A stretch of DNA of 64,000 bases, from NCBI GenBank assembly GCA_963514095.1, contig OY741268.1, forward strand, positions 5,664,001-5,728,000, written 5' to 3'. The notes under the pieces are model-generated. The model did not search any database and was not told where the DNA came from. It saw only the letters and a list, made by a program, of their open reading frames with translations. Of the stretch, positions 46,756 to 57,147 are shown piece after piece. Source of the stretch: Eutrigla gurnardus (Eukaryota > Chordata > Actinopteri > Perciformes > Triglidae). A program made the position numbers and the translations under genes. Positions within the stretch are counted from its first letter, which is position 1; every line of letters begins with the position of its first letter.

Positions 46756-46918
46756 CCTGCCTGCTCGCCACCTCACCTGCCTGCTGCCGATCTGCCCACT
46801 CGGCCACATCGTGCTCACTAGCTCACTGCACAATTCCCTGTTCAAATAAACTCTTTTACCAACCACTCCAGTCTCTGGTCTCTCAGTCCGGGTCCACAAA
46901 CAAAACCTTAACATAGTG

Positions 46919-48040
46919 TTTGCTAAAATATGCCTTAAGGTAATCTAATATGTATGTATTGTGTTTATTTTTAAAGGATTTCATGTGTATTATTTTGACT
47001 GTCGCTGTTTTTTCCCCATACTAAGTCATTAAGCGTACTGGGACTTTTTTTTAAATTTGTTTTGGTCATTTTAGTTGTTCTATTTCTTTTGTTTGTTTGT
47101 TTTCCTTTTGGCATTAATTTAGGTTGGGCAGGTGCAATGTGTCATGTGAGTAAGGTATAGACCTAAATCGTAGCCTGGTTGAGTGACAATTATAGACTCA
47201 CTGTTATTTTAGTGAGGCCCTCTTGTGCGCTCATAGCTTGGTGGCAGTGTGTGGAAATCTGCATAGTGTGCTGTGATTTGTTTGTGTGCTGTGATATCTT
47301 TAGCCCTTTGGGTTTTATTTTTTTATTTTTTTTTGCCACATGTGCGTTGGGTCCTAAATATAATTTAGCCTTTGAACTCCTGTTACACCAGTATACACTA
47401 GTTGCATTAGTGTTGGACTAACTGTCCAGCTTATTGTCTTACTAGCCCACGTATATTGCACGGGATGGGTCTGCCACGACTTTGACTAATTGTCCAGCTT
47501 ATTGCCTTAACTAACAAGTGCCTGGTGGTGTAGTTAGCTACTGTGTAATTTAATTTAATTAGAATATATAAAATTATGTTTTTATTGGTGATTGAAAATA
47601 AAATGTATTATTTTTTGGAGCCATCAGCCTCTCGTCCCGTTTATTCTGGACTGTATCAGGTTTAAAGTAGTGATCTAGAGTGTGAATCCATAACGGATAA
47701 GTCCTTATAGCACTTTTCCATCACTACACAAGTTTAATGATTATTACGGATGGTTTTAAACTAATGTTGAACGTATATCTCCTCCTTTTCTTAGTTTGGT
47801 CTAAATTTGAACATGATTTCCGACAGGGTTCTTGCTTAGTTCATGTGGATTCCCTCTGACCTCTTGTCTGCATGTCAGCAGGGGAAAAAAAACCCTTCCC
47901 TTTGTTTCCACAGACTAAGACGTTAATTAATGACTCCAAGAAGGGAGGAAGGGGTCTTCACCATGACTTGGGACAAAGAAGGCACATCATAAGGCACACT
48001 TAAGCCATGACCTGGGAAAGAATAGGGAGGACGAGATAAG
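46919..48040. other. Non-coding, no gene seen
   Basis: T-rich sequence with no supported gene. A stretch around 47440-47650 with two TGTCCAGCTTATTG phrases may be an old repeat. Confidence 0.4.
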
Positions 48041-48999
48041 GGGCCCTAGTTTCGTGGCGCAGCGCAGGGCGGCGCAGGGTGGCGGAGCCGGCGTAATGCA
48101 AGTTTCGACCCGCGCAGCCTTGCGCAAGGTCAGTTTGGCAGTTTGGTGGATCGCCTGCGCCAAGATGGGTGTGGCGGCGCAGCAGAGGGAGGCGTCACAG
48201 ATTCAGCTTGGCGTAGCGGAAGTTTCGTGGCGAAAAGCCTCGCCGAGACTGCACTGAAAGCTCGCCAGCTCCAACCTGGTCTACTCTCAGCGCAAGGCGC
48301 AAGGCATAAATAAAGTCCATTCATTCAATGCGAATCACAGCTGGCGGAGTGGAAGTTTGGCTGACTGCGCGCAGTGCGCACACGTCACCGAGACCTCACA
48401 GGCAGGTTTCCACAGTTCCAGGCATTTAAATGCAATAAATAATCACAACAAACACTATTTAATGCAACTAATTGAATCAACACGTGAATTTATATCTATA
48501 TAGATTGTCCCGTCACATCTGACGTCAGATCAAAGGCTGATGGCACGCGTAACGGAAACTCAGCCTCTCGGACCAAAACATCTCCCTCTCTCTCTCCTGT
48601 TTTTTATAATATCGGCATTGTTATTATTATGATACGCATGCACAGCGCGTGATGCGCGTGGTGGGAGCGGCGGCGCTGCTTCTGTCATCGGGTTGTCAAG
48701 TGACGGAACTTGCACTGAACCTCCCCTAACGCATTAAAGGTGAGGCGAGGAGCTCATTTGATTGGTGAAGATCTGAATCGGCTGTATTAATCCCAGTCCA
48801 CGCCTCGTCTCCTCCTCGTCTCCCACTCACGCCTTCTTCTCCTCCCTGTTTCCCACTTGCGCGGGTGGGAGTGACGGGAGGTGTGCCTGCGCGAGCCTGC
48901 GCGGTGCACGAAACTTGCAAAGTCCAGGCGGACACACCCCATCGGCGTGGCGCAGGTGCACTGAGAGCTGACTGCGCCTGGTCTACAAAACTAGGGCCC
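48041..48999 (-). mobile_element. GC-rich MITE, family B, complete copy (inverted)
   Basis: Inverse-oriented copy of 31028-31983, 959 bp, with ends GGGCCCTAGTTT(T/C)G. AAG flanks both sides (48038-48040 and 49000-49002), which establishes the 3-bp target duplication for this family. It includes TGACGTCA at 48520-48527. Confidence 0.9.
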
Positions 49000-49002
49000 A
49001 AG

Positions 49003-50453
49003 GTGTTATCTTTTATACTGTAAGGCTTGTGTCCAGGAGAAAATTTACTCAAAACCTTGAACAGTGTTTGACGTCTTTACGTCTTCTTGCGATGAAGGTT
49101 CTCTTCCTTATGTCCTGGGAAGAGGGGTGGGCATTACGAGGGGGCCTAATTGTTCATTGTTTAAGTCCAATGGTCCTGACTCTCACACACTTTTTACATG
49201 CTTTGACACAAGGTTCCAACCAGTTAACCCTGTGTTACTGTGCCTCCCTCACCTGCCCCCCCCCCCCCCCCCCCCAAAAAAAAAAATAACAGCAAGTCTA
49301 TCATGTCATATCATCACCTTGCAGAGAAGAAATCATGAAATCCAAGTGCACAACCTCAGCATCATCCTCTGCTTTTGTACCGTATTGCTTTACCCTCTCA
49401 CAAAGGAGAAGGAGGAGGATTAACGCTTTGTATAGAGAGCAAAAAAAAGAAAAGAAAAAAGCTTCCAGATTTATTGTGAGGAAAAGGCAGCAGGACAGCG
49501 TCTTCAGAGCTGACAAAACACATCCAATATTGCTGCCTGCTCCCTCTAATCTTAAGAGTGGTCAGGGAGCGAGGTGATGCCGCAGATAAAAGTAAATCTA
49601 CTTGGCAGCCAAGATTTGCTGTCCTCATTTGTTTGCTGTGTTCCAGAGAGAATTAAGAGCTGAAGCTCTTCCTGCGCCTCCAAAACGAGAAAATAAAAAA
49701 ACAACCAATACACCAGGAGATAAATTAGGAGCGTGGCCGTCGGTGTAATGGCGGGATGATGGCTGAATTGTTTACTTGGAGAAGAGATGACTCTTATTTT
49801 CCCGGCAGGAAGCTTCTCTACCTGATTAGCGAGCAGAAAAGCTGCTGAACAGAGAGAGAGAGTCGAGAGTGGGCGACAGACAAACAGTACAGATCTGCTG
49901 CTTCCTGCTATTACACACACACAGACACACAGACAGACACACACACACAGACAGACACACATACATACCGTTAGTTAACCAGGTTCTCACACACTGAGTC
50001 AAAATGTGCTCTAACGAGTTCCCATGGTTCAGGATCGTCATTACATCCAGCAGAGAGCAGTCAGTCAGCATGCTGGGCCCCGAGAGGCTCCACAATACTG
50101 TCAACTGTACTCACATAATGTGATCACTGAAATACTGTATGTGTATATATATATGTGTGTGGTAAAAAACAGCAGCAGTAAGACAGTCGACGGACTGGAA
50201 ACAAACCAACATGTATATGGAAGCAAAAACAAAGAACTATAAACGTGTGACACCATCCAGCACAGTTGAAAGTTACTGTATTGACTGTTTATTGTTCAGG
50301 GGTGAAATAATAACAGTATTTCAGGTGAGCGCTCTCAGTTCATCTCTGTCTCCTTCAAGACTTGGTTTTAAACAGTTTGGTCAACGAAGTAAAAATATAA
50401 TAAAACACACAACAAAACAACTTTAATAGGTTCACAAAAATAACAAACATTCT
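49003..50453. other. Non-coding with homopolymer and CA-rich tracts
   Basis: A poly-C then poly-A run lies at 49256-49287, a CACA/CAGA microsatellite at about 49912-49970 and a TG tract at 50140-50161. No gene is supported. Confidence 0.5.
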
Positions 50454-51348
50454 CCATGGCAACCGGGAGAGCGTTATTAGATATTACTGAGTGTTTATGT
50501 AGAAAATGAGCTCATCCTTAGAAAGCGGAGCAACGTAACTGCATCAAAGTAGAGATAGTTGCCGTGGCAGACATTAAAGGCCCGACTTAATGTGTATAAC
50601 TGAATAAAACGGTTGATTGATCTAAAGGTGATAACGCTTTATGTTCAGTTTTGTAGAATGACTCTGTGGTGTAGCGGTTAGCAAAGCTGCCTACGGTGCA
50701 GGTGACAGGGGTTTAACTCCCGTAGTTCACAAAGTAGTGCAATGAAGAAATACTCATTTTCATGTAGGTGTAATCCCACAGGCACAAAAAGAAACTGGCT
50801 TCAGCTGAAAATTAAGCATAAGAATATTGCGCAAATACGTTGACTAAGGCATATGATTTTAATAATATTTCACATATTAAACAGTAAATATAAGCGTCTA
50901 TTTCAACACAGAAATGTCCTTAAACATTTCATAAATCTCCCGTTTGCAAAAAATCTAAAGAGCTCTCCAAAGAATCTGGTTGCGGATTATGTCCGCGATA
51001 TGAAATGTTGAAAATGTCGGAGAATATTGTTTAGATATGTGATTGGTAGGAAAGGTACTCAAAATCCTCTCCTGACGTAAAACTGCTACAATCACTTTTA
51101 TATTGATTAGGTTGACGAGGAAAGGACGGCACATTTGGCAGAGTTGGTTCATATTCCGGAAAAAGGTGAAGACATGTAGAAGAAACTTTGTTGAAGAAAA
51201 CCTGCTCGCGAGCAGGTTAGGTTCATGGAGTATGTTGCCCGGGTAACTGACTGAACTGGCTTTGTGAAACCGAAAAACTAGAGTTTCCCTTATCTCAGGG
51301 TTAGCTTATCTCAAGGTTTTCACTAAACCTGCTTTCTGAAACAGGCCC
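50454..51348 (+). mobile_element. Harbinger-type MITE, family D, left-truncated copy
   Basis: CATGGCAACCGGGAGAGCGT through CTTTCTGAAACAGGCCC matches 38118-39004. The left terminus is absent. Unlike the complete copy it contains a tRNA-like segment (50661-50725) where the complete copy has only a shortened version. Confidence 0.85.
50661..50725 (+). other. tRNA-like segment inside a MITE
   Basis: CTGTGGTGTAGCGGTTAGCA is an A-box/D-arm-like stretch, and after a short central part GGTTTAACTCC matches the B-box at 9 of 11 positions, with CCTACGGTGC between. It reads like a degenerate tRNA or SINE head carried by the MITE; the corresponding place in the complete copy (about 38324-38360) has lost the middle and B-box. 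Confidence 0.45.
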
Positions 51349-51354
51349 CAGGTC

Positions 51355-51720
51355 TGAAAAGTGAAGACTGTTGAAGTACCTTAAACTTGCATTCTCTCTT
51401 CTGGCCATCAGGGGGCGACAGGTTGCAAAAAGATATCTGATTGTATAGAAGTCTATGAGAAGTGCTCCGACAGCGTTGCTACCATCACTACCATGCTACC
51501 AATGCAGTTCGCAACTAAGATGACTTTAACACTTGCTGTAAAGTTGACCTTAAATTATGAAGCTCACTTTGTTAGCAGCTTCTCACCAGTATACATATGG
51601 ATCCAGAGCCAGTGAGGTTGCGGCTGCTTGTGTCCACAAGATCCATCCGTCGCTCCTTCACAGTCCAAATATGGTCACTTCCTTCACTGGTTACAAAAAT
51701 CCAAGCTGGGGACGGGTTTC
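51355..51720 (+). repeat. Dispersed repeat C with CTCF-like motif, copy 3
   Basis: Similar to the reverse complement of about 33980-34410; see that entry for shared blocks. Confidence 0.65.
51402..51420 (+). promoter_or_regulatory. CTCF-like site
   Basis: TGGCCATCAGGGGGCGACA matches the vertebrate CTCF core TGGCCACCAGGGGGCGC apart from one internal base and the 3' flank. It is the best of three repeat-borne sites and lies on the plus strand. Confidence 0.4.
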
Positions 51721-52117
51721 AAAACCGTAGATTGGCTGCACTTTTCCAGCTAAAGATCATTTTATACACATTTCCCAAATCCAGCCAGACATGTTCGGTA
51801 CCTTTGGAAACTTTTGACACTGCATGAAAAGTGGGATTTTCGTCAGTTAGCGGCCCTGTAAATTGCTGTGGAAGTTCAGGTTTACGACTGCAAACGGCAA
51901 TTTGCAGGAAACACCGAAAACTGACGTGAATTGCCGGGAATTGACGTGGGCCTTGCTTGGCAGTTGTCCCCCCATGACCCCCTCCCCGTAATCCTAGGGG
52001 AGGCTTTAACATGTAAATGAAAATGCTGTGAGCTATACAAATGCAAATCAGGGTAGCAGGGGGAGTTTTACCCCAGGTGACATTTTTCTGAAAGGTGTTA
52101 ACTTAATTTCATCTTCA

Positions 52118-52177
52118 TTCAAAGATATAACTTAATTTCATCTTCATTCAAAGATACCTAAAACAATTTGCTTCAAC
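52118..52177. repeat. Short tandem duplication (about 28 bp x 2)
   Basis: AACTTAATTTCATCTTCATT followed by CAAAGATA occurs twice in tandem near the left end of the CACTG-ended element. Confidence 0.85.
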
Positions 52178-52244
52178 AATTACTTTTAATCAGGCTTTGC
52201 CACAAAGGTAAAATGTACATTCATGCAAACAACATCACAGTCTC

Positions 52245-52598
52245 CTAGAGCTCAACCACTGTGCATAGTGGCATGACTACAGTGACCCTTTCTGTGCTTA
52301 AATGCACAGTGGATGTGTTAACCACACATCTCCCAGCAATGCGCTCAACAGGCAGAAATGATGCTGGGTATGACGTGTCTGTTCCCTGCAAGCTCCAAAC
52401 TTCTATTGGCTTTCCATAAAAATGTCTGTCCGGATGGGGATGAAGCCAGGAAACTTGCGCAATAACATGTTTAAATGCAGTACCTTTTGACACAACATTA
52501 ACAACTATAAACTGCTTTATAATGGCTGGTCGTAGTTCTGCTAGAGGGTCAAGGATGGGTTCATAGATCATAGATCTCGGCTGTGTTCGAAATGCCAT
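52245..52598 (-). CDS. Divergent transposon ORF, possible C-terminal fragment
   Basis: A 117-codon minus-strand frame ending near the left end of the CACTG-ended transposon. No named domain is visible; the segment SFLPVERIAGRCVVNTSTVH and following beta-like stretch look like a folded C-terminal module rather than noise. It lies head-to-head with the plus-strand gene, about 210 bases apart, a common layout for two-gene DNA transposons. The expected upstream part (a long transposase-like protein) is absent. The ATG at 52598 may be fortuitous if this is a terminal exon. Confidence 0.4.
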   Translation of the reverse strand: MAFRTQPRSMIYEPILDPLAELRPAIIKQFIVVNVVSKGTAFKHVIAQVSWLHPHPDRHFYGKPIEVWSLQGTDTSYPASFLPVERIAGRCVVNTSTVHLSTERVTVVMPLCTVVEL

Positions 52599-52650
52599 AC
52601 TAACGTCCTACTCATACTTAATTGTGACGTAAATTTGAGTACGTAGTGCG

Positions 52651-52672
52651 TTCACATACAATAGTATGTGAA
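52651..52672. promoter_or_regulatory. Perfect hairpin between divergent transposon genes
   Basis: TTCACATAC-AATA-GTATGTGAA is a 9-bp perfect inverted repeat between the starts of the two divergent frames. Surrounding sequence (CTACTCATACTTA, GTACGTAGTGCG) resembles AT-rich palindromic words common in fish MITEs. A promoter role is inference. Confidence 0.35.
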
Positions 52673-52806
52673 TTTGTGTACGCGAGAAATGCCCGGATGT
52701 ATACTGCATTGGCAAGAATTTCTGAGTATACAGCGGACCTTGCTAAATCTACTCAACTTCCCCAAAATGCATTGCGGCTCGTCTGACTTCTGAAAAGTTT
52801 TGGATA

Positions 52807-55023
52807 ATGGCGGACGACTGCGGTGATTCTGGCGACAGCCCGACACAAACCGCGTACACATGTAAGTATACTGTAACATGACTTTTATGTTTCCAGCTGA
52901 CTTTTAAATCTTATTGATAATGAACGTTACTTTATTGTTGTTGGCATTGTACGTTACCGTTACGAATCGAAGGTCCTGCCAGCCGGCTAGCCTACTGACG
53001 CTAATTTACCACAGAGGTTAGCGAGCGTAACCGAAGCGGCAAATGTGCCGTTTTTACCGACGTTAACTAATAATATAGTGCTTATGTTAAACCGTGGTTA
53101 TATATTTACTAACGGTGATTAATAACGCCGTGCACCGTTAAAGGGACGGATGCAGACACCTGGCGCCTCATTCAGTGGAGGGAACGATGAGGAGAAGTTC
53201 ACCGGCAGGAGGAATGCTGCTCTGAGAGGCTTCACTTAAGAAAATGTGGTTTAAATGTTATAATTCTTATATGCAGGGCTTAACAACTACTGGTGCATAT
53301 TTAGCTTCTCAATGATATAAGGTTGAACACCAGCGTATATAGATGGGAGATGTACTGCTTTCATGAGATATCTACCTGAAACGTTCTGTTTAACAGTTAT
53401 TTTAGTCGGCAAGAAATCATCAATGAACTGTAACACTTTTCTACGTGCTGTTCTTCATATAGGATGTTTATTGAAGAACATGGGATGGAGGGAAGGTGGA
53501 GCCGGATGGACAAAGAAGAAGTGGGAGACCATGAAGCAGAAATACAAGGTGAGTTGGAAGCAGTTTAAAGTATTGAACACTATAGCATAAAAGAAACCAG
53601 ATGAAGTTGTCTTTCTTAAAAATAATCAGGCAAAGGCATTGCTGGGTAATATCTACAATGTGTTAAAACATCAGAGTCCATGAAGTTTTACTTATAAACT
53701 GCACTACTGATAAACACAAATAAAACCTCAACAATAATCATGTTCCTGCAACACAGGGATCTGGACATTTGGAGCAGACACTGCAGCTACGAGCCTCTGA
53801 GGATATCCCAGGACTGCTGGAGCCTCTGAGGATGTCCCAGGACTGCTGTTGCCTCTGAGGATGTCCCAGGACTGCTGGAGTGGCTGGGCTTCGTCGCTGT
53901 CACCCCCATCACCACCGTGGAACTATGGACATGGAACCCATCTGTTCTGTTAGTAAGCAGTGGACGAGGTTCTCCGTGGAATGCCTTGAAAGACAGAAGT
54001 CCTTCCTTAAAGAGACTAACGTTAACTCGAAGAAGAGAAGACGGGTGAACAATCCCAAGATTGCGGTAAGAATATGTTCGGTGACTGCTAGCTAAGCTAA
54101 AATTAGCAAATCAAGCCCAAGCTAAAAGTAGCTTAAAAGCTAATAGTCCAAGCTAAAAGTAGCATAGTAGCCTTGTAAAAGAACAAGAGAGAGGAACCAG
54201 CGTAACGTTAAGTTGCTTTGTTAAGTGTATGTTGTTGGTCTTTTACAGGAAGCAGTACGCCGTCTTCACAACTCGGAGACGAATTGTAGGCGCTACGAAC
54301 CGGAGCAAGGGTAAGATTTAAAGAATATGCTTTCATTCTGCTGTATAAGGAAATAGATGCGTTAACAGTAGATACCGATCTTAACTGTTCATTTTGTTTT
54401 CACAGACGAACCTCGCCTCATAACGAAGCTGTGACCTCTTACTTGCTCGGAGCTTTGTCCGCAAGTCCGGATTTCTATGACGCTGATAGTGACGCCATTG
54501 TGTGTAAGTAACTTTTACTGTTTTCTTCTTCATACCACTCATTTAATTGTTTTCCAGCTGCCTGTAAGACATACTATGAAACGGTACGCAGGAGCTTCAG
54601 ACACACACAGCCTGATCTCACATCGCAGGCGGAAGCTGTGAAGAGGTCAGCTCGGAGTCGTTCCAGGAGAAAGAGGGTAAGACTTATTAGATTTATTAGA
54701 TCCGTCTTTGGTCAATGTGACCAAACCTACCTAAACCTATTTTTCAGGTGCATTAATAGATGTGTTGTGTCCATGCGCAGTGCATCGTGCAGTACTGATT
54801 GTCTTTATTGATTGTTTTACAGCTGCTGGAAGCGAGACGGAGTGTGCTTGCTGGCGATGAGGTGGACCGTTGGAAGTGCGCCACCACAGACATGATGTCT
54901 GATGAGGAGGACGGCGTCGTTGGCGGGGTGTCTAGATGGATTGTGTGACCTCCATCCTCTCGTAGCCAGGAGCTCACAGAGAAGACTCCCAAGTACAGGG
55001 CCACGCACCGCAGGCGGCTGTAA
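52807..55023 (+). pseudogene. Eight-exon transposon gene with Myb/SANT-like domain
   Basis: Predicted exons with GT-AG borders: 52807-52861 (MADDCGDSGDSPTQTAYT), 53144 to about 53235, about 53463-53548, 53757-54065, 54249-54310, 54406-54503, 54558-54676, 54823-54948. Exon 1 ends in phase with exon 2 to give WTDADTWRLIQWR, the start of a Myb/SANT-like trihelix domain. That domain continues as KFTGRRNAALRGF and, in exon 3, WTKKKWETMKQKYK. Exon 2 has a frameshift near 53180 and a stop. Exon 4 contains three 29-bp repeats. Later exons give YYETVRRSFRHTQPDL, KRSARSRSRRKR and TTDMMSDEEDGVVGG, resembling as I recall fish proteins labelled C14orf93-like. A TGA at 54946-54948 precedes continued similarity to 55023. 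It probably encoded a DNA-binding transposon protein; now dead. Confidence 0.6.
53791..53877. repeat. 29-bp tandem repeat x 3 within an exon
   Basis: The unit GCCTCTGAGGATGTCCCAGG plus ACTGCTG with a variable two-base joint occurs three times. The 29-bp period shifts the reading frame at every unit. Confidence 0.9.
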
Positions 55024-55219
55024 AATTTACCAAATTCGGACAGAATGTCGCCAGTTCATTTGTTTGTTGTGTGGGCAAATTTGTACAGTTGTGTGTTGTG
55101 TTGTCAATAAAGCTCTTTCTTTGAATACTTCCTCCTGGCAATTTTTTCTTTCCTCAATAAATTCATTCATATTTATATTTATAAATATATAAATAAATAA
55201 AAATAAATATATGTGTGTG

Positions 55220-55445
55220 TATATATATATAGTGATAGATCTGCTAACCAATCACTAGTGATTATTCTTGTTTAAAAGACCCAGTGTGACCAATAGTAAC
55301 ACATCTGCCAACGGTGGTGGGGTTTACATTTATAATGACTCATCAGGTTGACCAATAGTGACAGATCTGCCAACGTGGGTTGGCTTTACATTTATAATGA
55401 CCAGATCTGCCAACCAATCACGAGCGATTATACTTGTTTAAAACT
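55220..55445. repeat. Sub-terminal repeats of the CACTG-ended transposon
   Basis: Units sharing GACCAATAGT(A/G)ACA, (A/C)AGATCTGCCAAC and TTTACATTTATAATGAC recur three or four times with spacing of about 75-90 bases, and ATCAC(T/G)AG(T/C)GATTAT occurs twice. Such sub-terminal arrays are typical transposase-binding regions in CACTA elements. Confidence 0.65.
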
Positions 55446-55757
55446 AGTGGTTTCATCCAATCCTGAGTGAGGATATTCAAGCCATCTCTGGCCAGGCGCG
55501 GTTTTGTTGCTATTCATATGCTAATTAGAGCCTTCGCTGTGGTCCGTTTTCGACAATTTTCGGCACAGACGAACGCGGCGTTCGCAGCCTGTAAATTGTC
55601 GTTAACTCCCGAAAATTAGGGAGATTTCCGGACGTTTACAGGGACGAAAATCCGACTTTTCATGCAGTGTGAGCGCCTACTAGAATTTAAAATTCATCTA
55701 TCTCAGTTTGTAGCTTCTGATGGGTGCAACTCCAGCTGTTTAGCAGCAGCACTTTAA

Positions 55758-56577
55758 GGGGCCGTCCAGACGAAGCAAAACAAATTTTTTTTTCCATTTT
55801 GCCTTGGCGTCGTTTCAAGAAAACTGCGTCCAGACGAATCCACTGAAAACGATTCAGCGCGCTGTAGTACATATTCCAGGCCCTTATGCGGCGCTGTTTC
55901 TGCTACAAAAACGCAGAAGAAGAGACGGAGCTTGACCGGATGTTTGCTATTGCTATGGCAACACGTGAGAGTTACGGCTAATGTCCGCGCGACCACCCGA
56001 TCAATAAACACCCATAAGATGACAATTTGGCCCGTATAAATAAAACCAACAATAAGCATCAACAGCCGTCACCCTAAGGACCTTGACGAGGCCTTGTCAC
56101 ACGTTGGGATGGATTAATTAGACAAATAAATGCCTACATTCATGTGAAGTTAGCTAGCGGTTGTTTGTTAGAATCGTAATAAAGTAGCATATCTGTGACT
56201 TTTTTCCCGGAATATCGCCCCCCTCTCTCGGCTCGGTTTTTTTTTCATACAGTGGCCCTGATACGCCGACGTACAGACGAGCAGTATATCTGCTACGACC
56301 ACGGAGGCCACCGTTATTGTTGTTGTTACGAGACGTCGCGGGGGAAGAAGTCAGGCTCGAGGAGCGGGCCGATGACGTCAGCGTATTCGTTTTCGCCGTC
56401 TACACGAAAACAATCACGAAACGGAGGGGTGCCGTTTTTTTCTTTTCAACCCTGAGAGCTGGTTTCAAAAAAGTGCGTTTTCAGGCTGCGAAAACGCCGG
56501 ATCCGTATGGACGGAAGGGCGAAACGCACAAGTCTTCTGCGTTTACGCACTGAAAACGTTTTCGTGTGGACAGGCCC
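55758..56577 (+). mobile_element. Harbinger-type MITE, family A, longer copy
   Basis: 820 bp, starting GGGGCCGTCCAGACGAAGC and ending GTTTTCGTGTGGACAGGCCC, flanked by TAA on both sides (55755-55757 and 56578-56580). It is the fuller relative of 8890-9558. No transposase. It lies 85 bases beyond the CACTG-ended element. Confidence 0.85.
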
Positions 56578-57147
56578 TAATTCTAACGCCAGACTAAACC
56601 TCATTGAATAGTGTGACTGTGAACTGTAACAGGTTTTCCTGCAAAGCAACAAGCTGCTTCGACAGTTTCGACAGTTTCATCACCCTCAGGAAATGGGGCT
56701 TGTGATTTAAACTGACACTGAAAGCAGCCATTATTCTGTCAGTGCTGTAAACTGATCAGGACTATGATCGCAAACCGACAGAATACAAGTCAAAGCAGGA
56801 GGCGTAAGGAAAAAAAAGGTTGTGGGAGATGAAATCCTCTGTGGTGGATCTAATCCTCGCTCCTTCCATGTGGTTCTTTGCCGGATGATGAAAGCAGAGA
56901 TGGAGGTGAAACTATCTTCCCCTTAAATGTTCCTCTTCTCCAACTTAAACTCCAGGAAAACAGTGAAGATACTGCTGTCGGAAGGATGAAGAGGAGGGAG
57001 CTCATTGGGGAAAAGACAAGCTTGCAGGCTAAATGTTCTGTCTTCTTAATTCTTTTACTGACAACAAAAGAACAGGTACATGAACCGAGAAGTGTGCCTC
57101 TGCCTGTGGTTTGGTGTTGTTTATTTTCTTAGGAGAAGTTGTAGACC
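56578..57147. other. Non-coding, no gene seen
   Basis: A short frame at 56878-57132 has no recognisable domain. I see no supported gene. Confidence 0.4.

Larger units (their letters stand above)
36886..46913 (+). mobile_element. Solo LTR split by two nested insertions
   Basis: The LTR survives as 36886-36911 (TGTCACGGTGC...), 42392-42742 and 46756-46913 (...AAAACCTTAACA), about 530 bp in total. The 5-bp duplication TAGTG flanks the whole at 36881-36885 and 46914-46918. The ends TGTCACGGT and ACCTTAACA are imperfect inverted repeats of TG...CA form. The middle piece contains AAACCCGGGTCTCTTCACC and the right piece an AATAAA signal (CAAATAAACTC). It is interrupted by a 5.5 kb Harbinger-like element and a 4.0 kb transposon. 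No internal retrotransposon sequence is seen. Confidence 0.75.
51818..55669 (+). mobile_element. CACTG-ended (EnSpm/CACTA-like) transposon, 3.85 kb
   Basis: The left end CACTGCATGAAAAGTGGGAT and the inverted right end CACTGCATGAAAAGTCGGAT, both followed by TTTCGTC, match at 26 of 27 positions. TGA flanks both sides (51815-51817 and 55670-55672). CACT(A/G) ends with 3-bp duplications are typical of the CMC/EnSpm superfamily. The interior holds a decayed multi-exon plus-strand gene (52807-55023), a divergent minus-strand frame (52245-52598) and sub-terminal tandem repeats near the right end. Confidence 0.75.
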
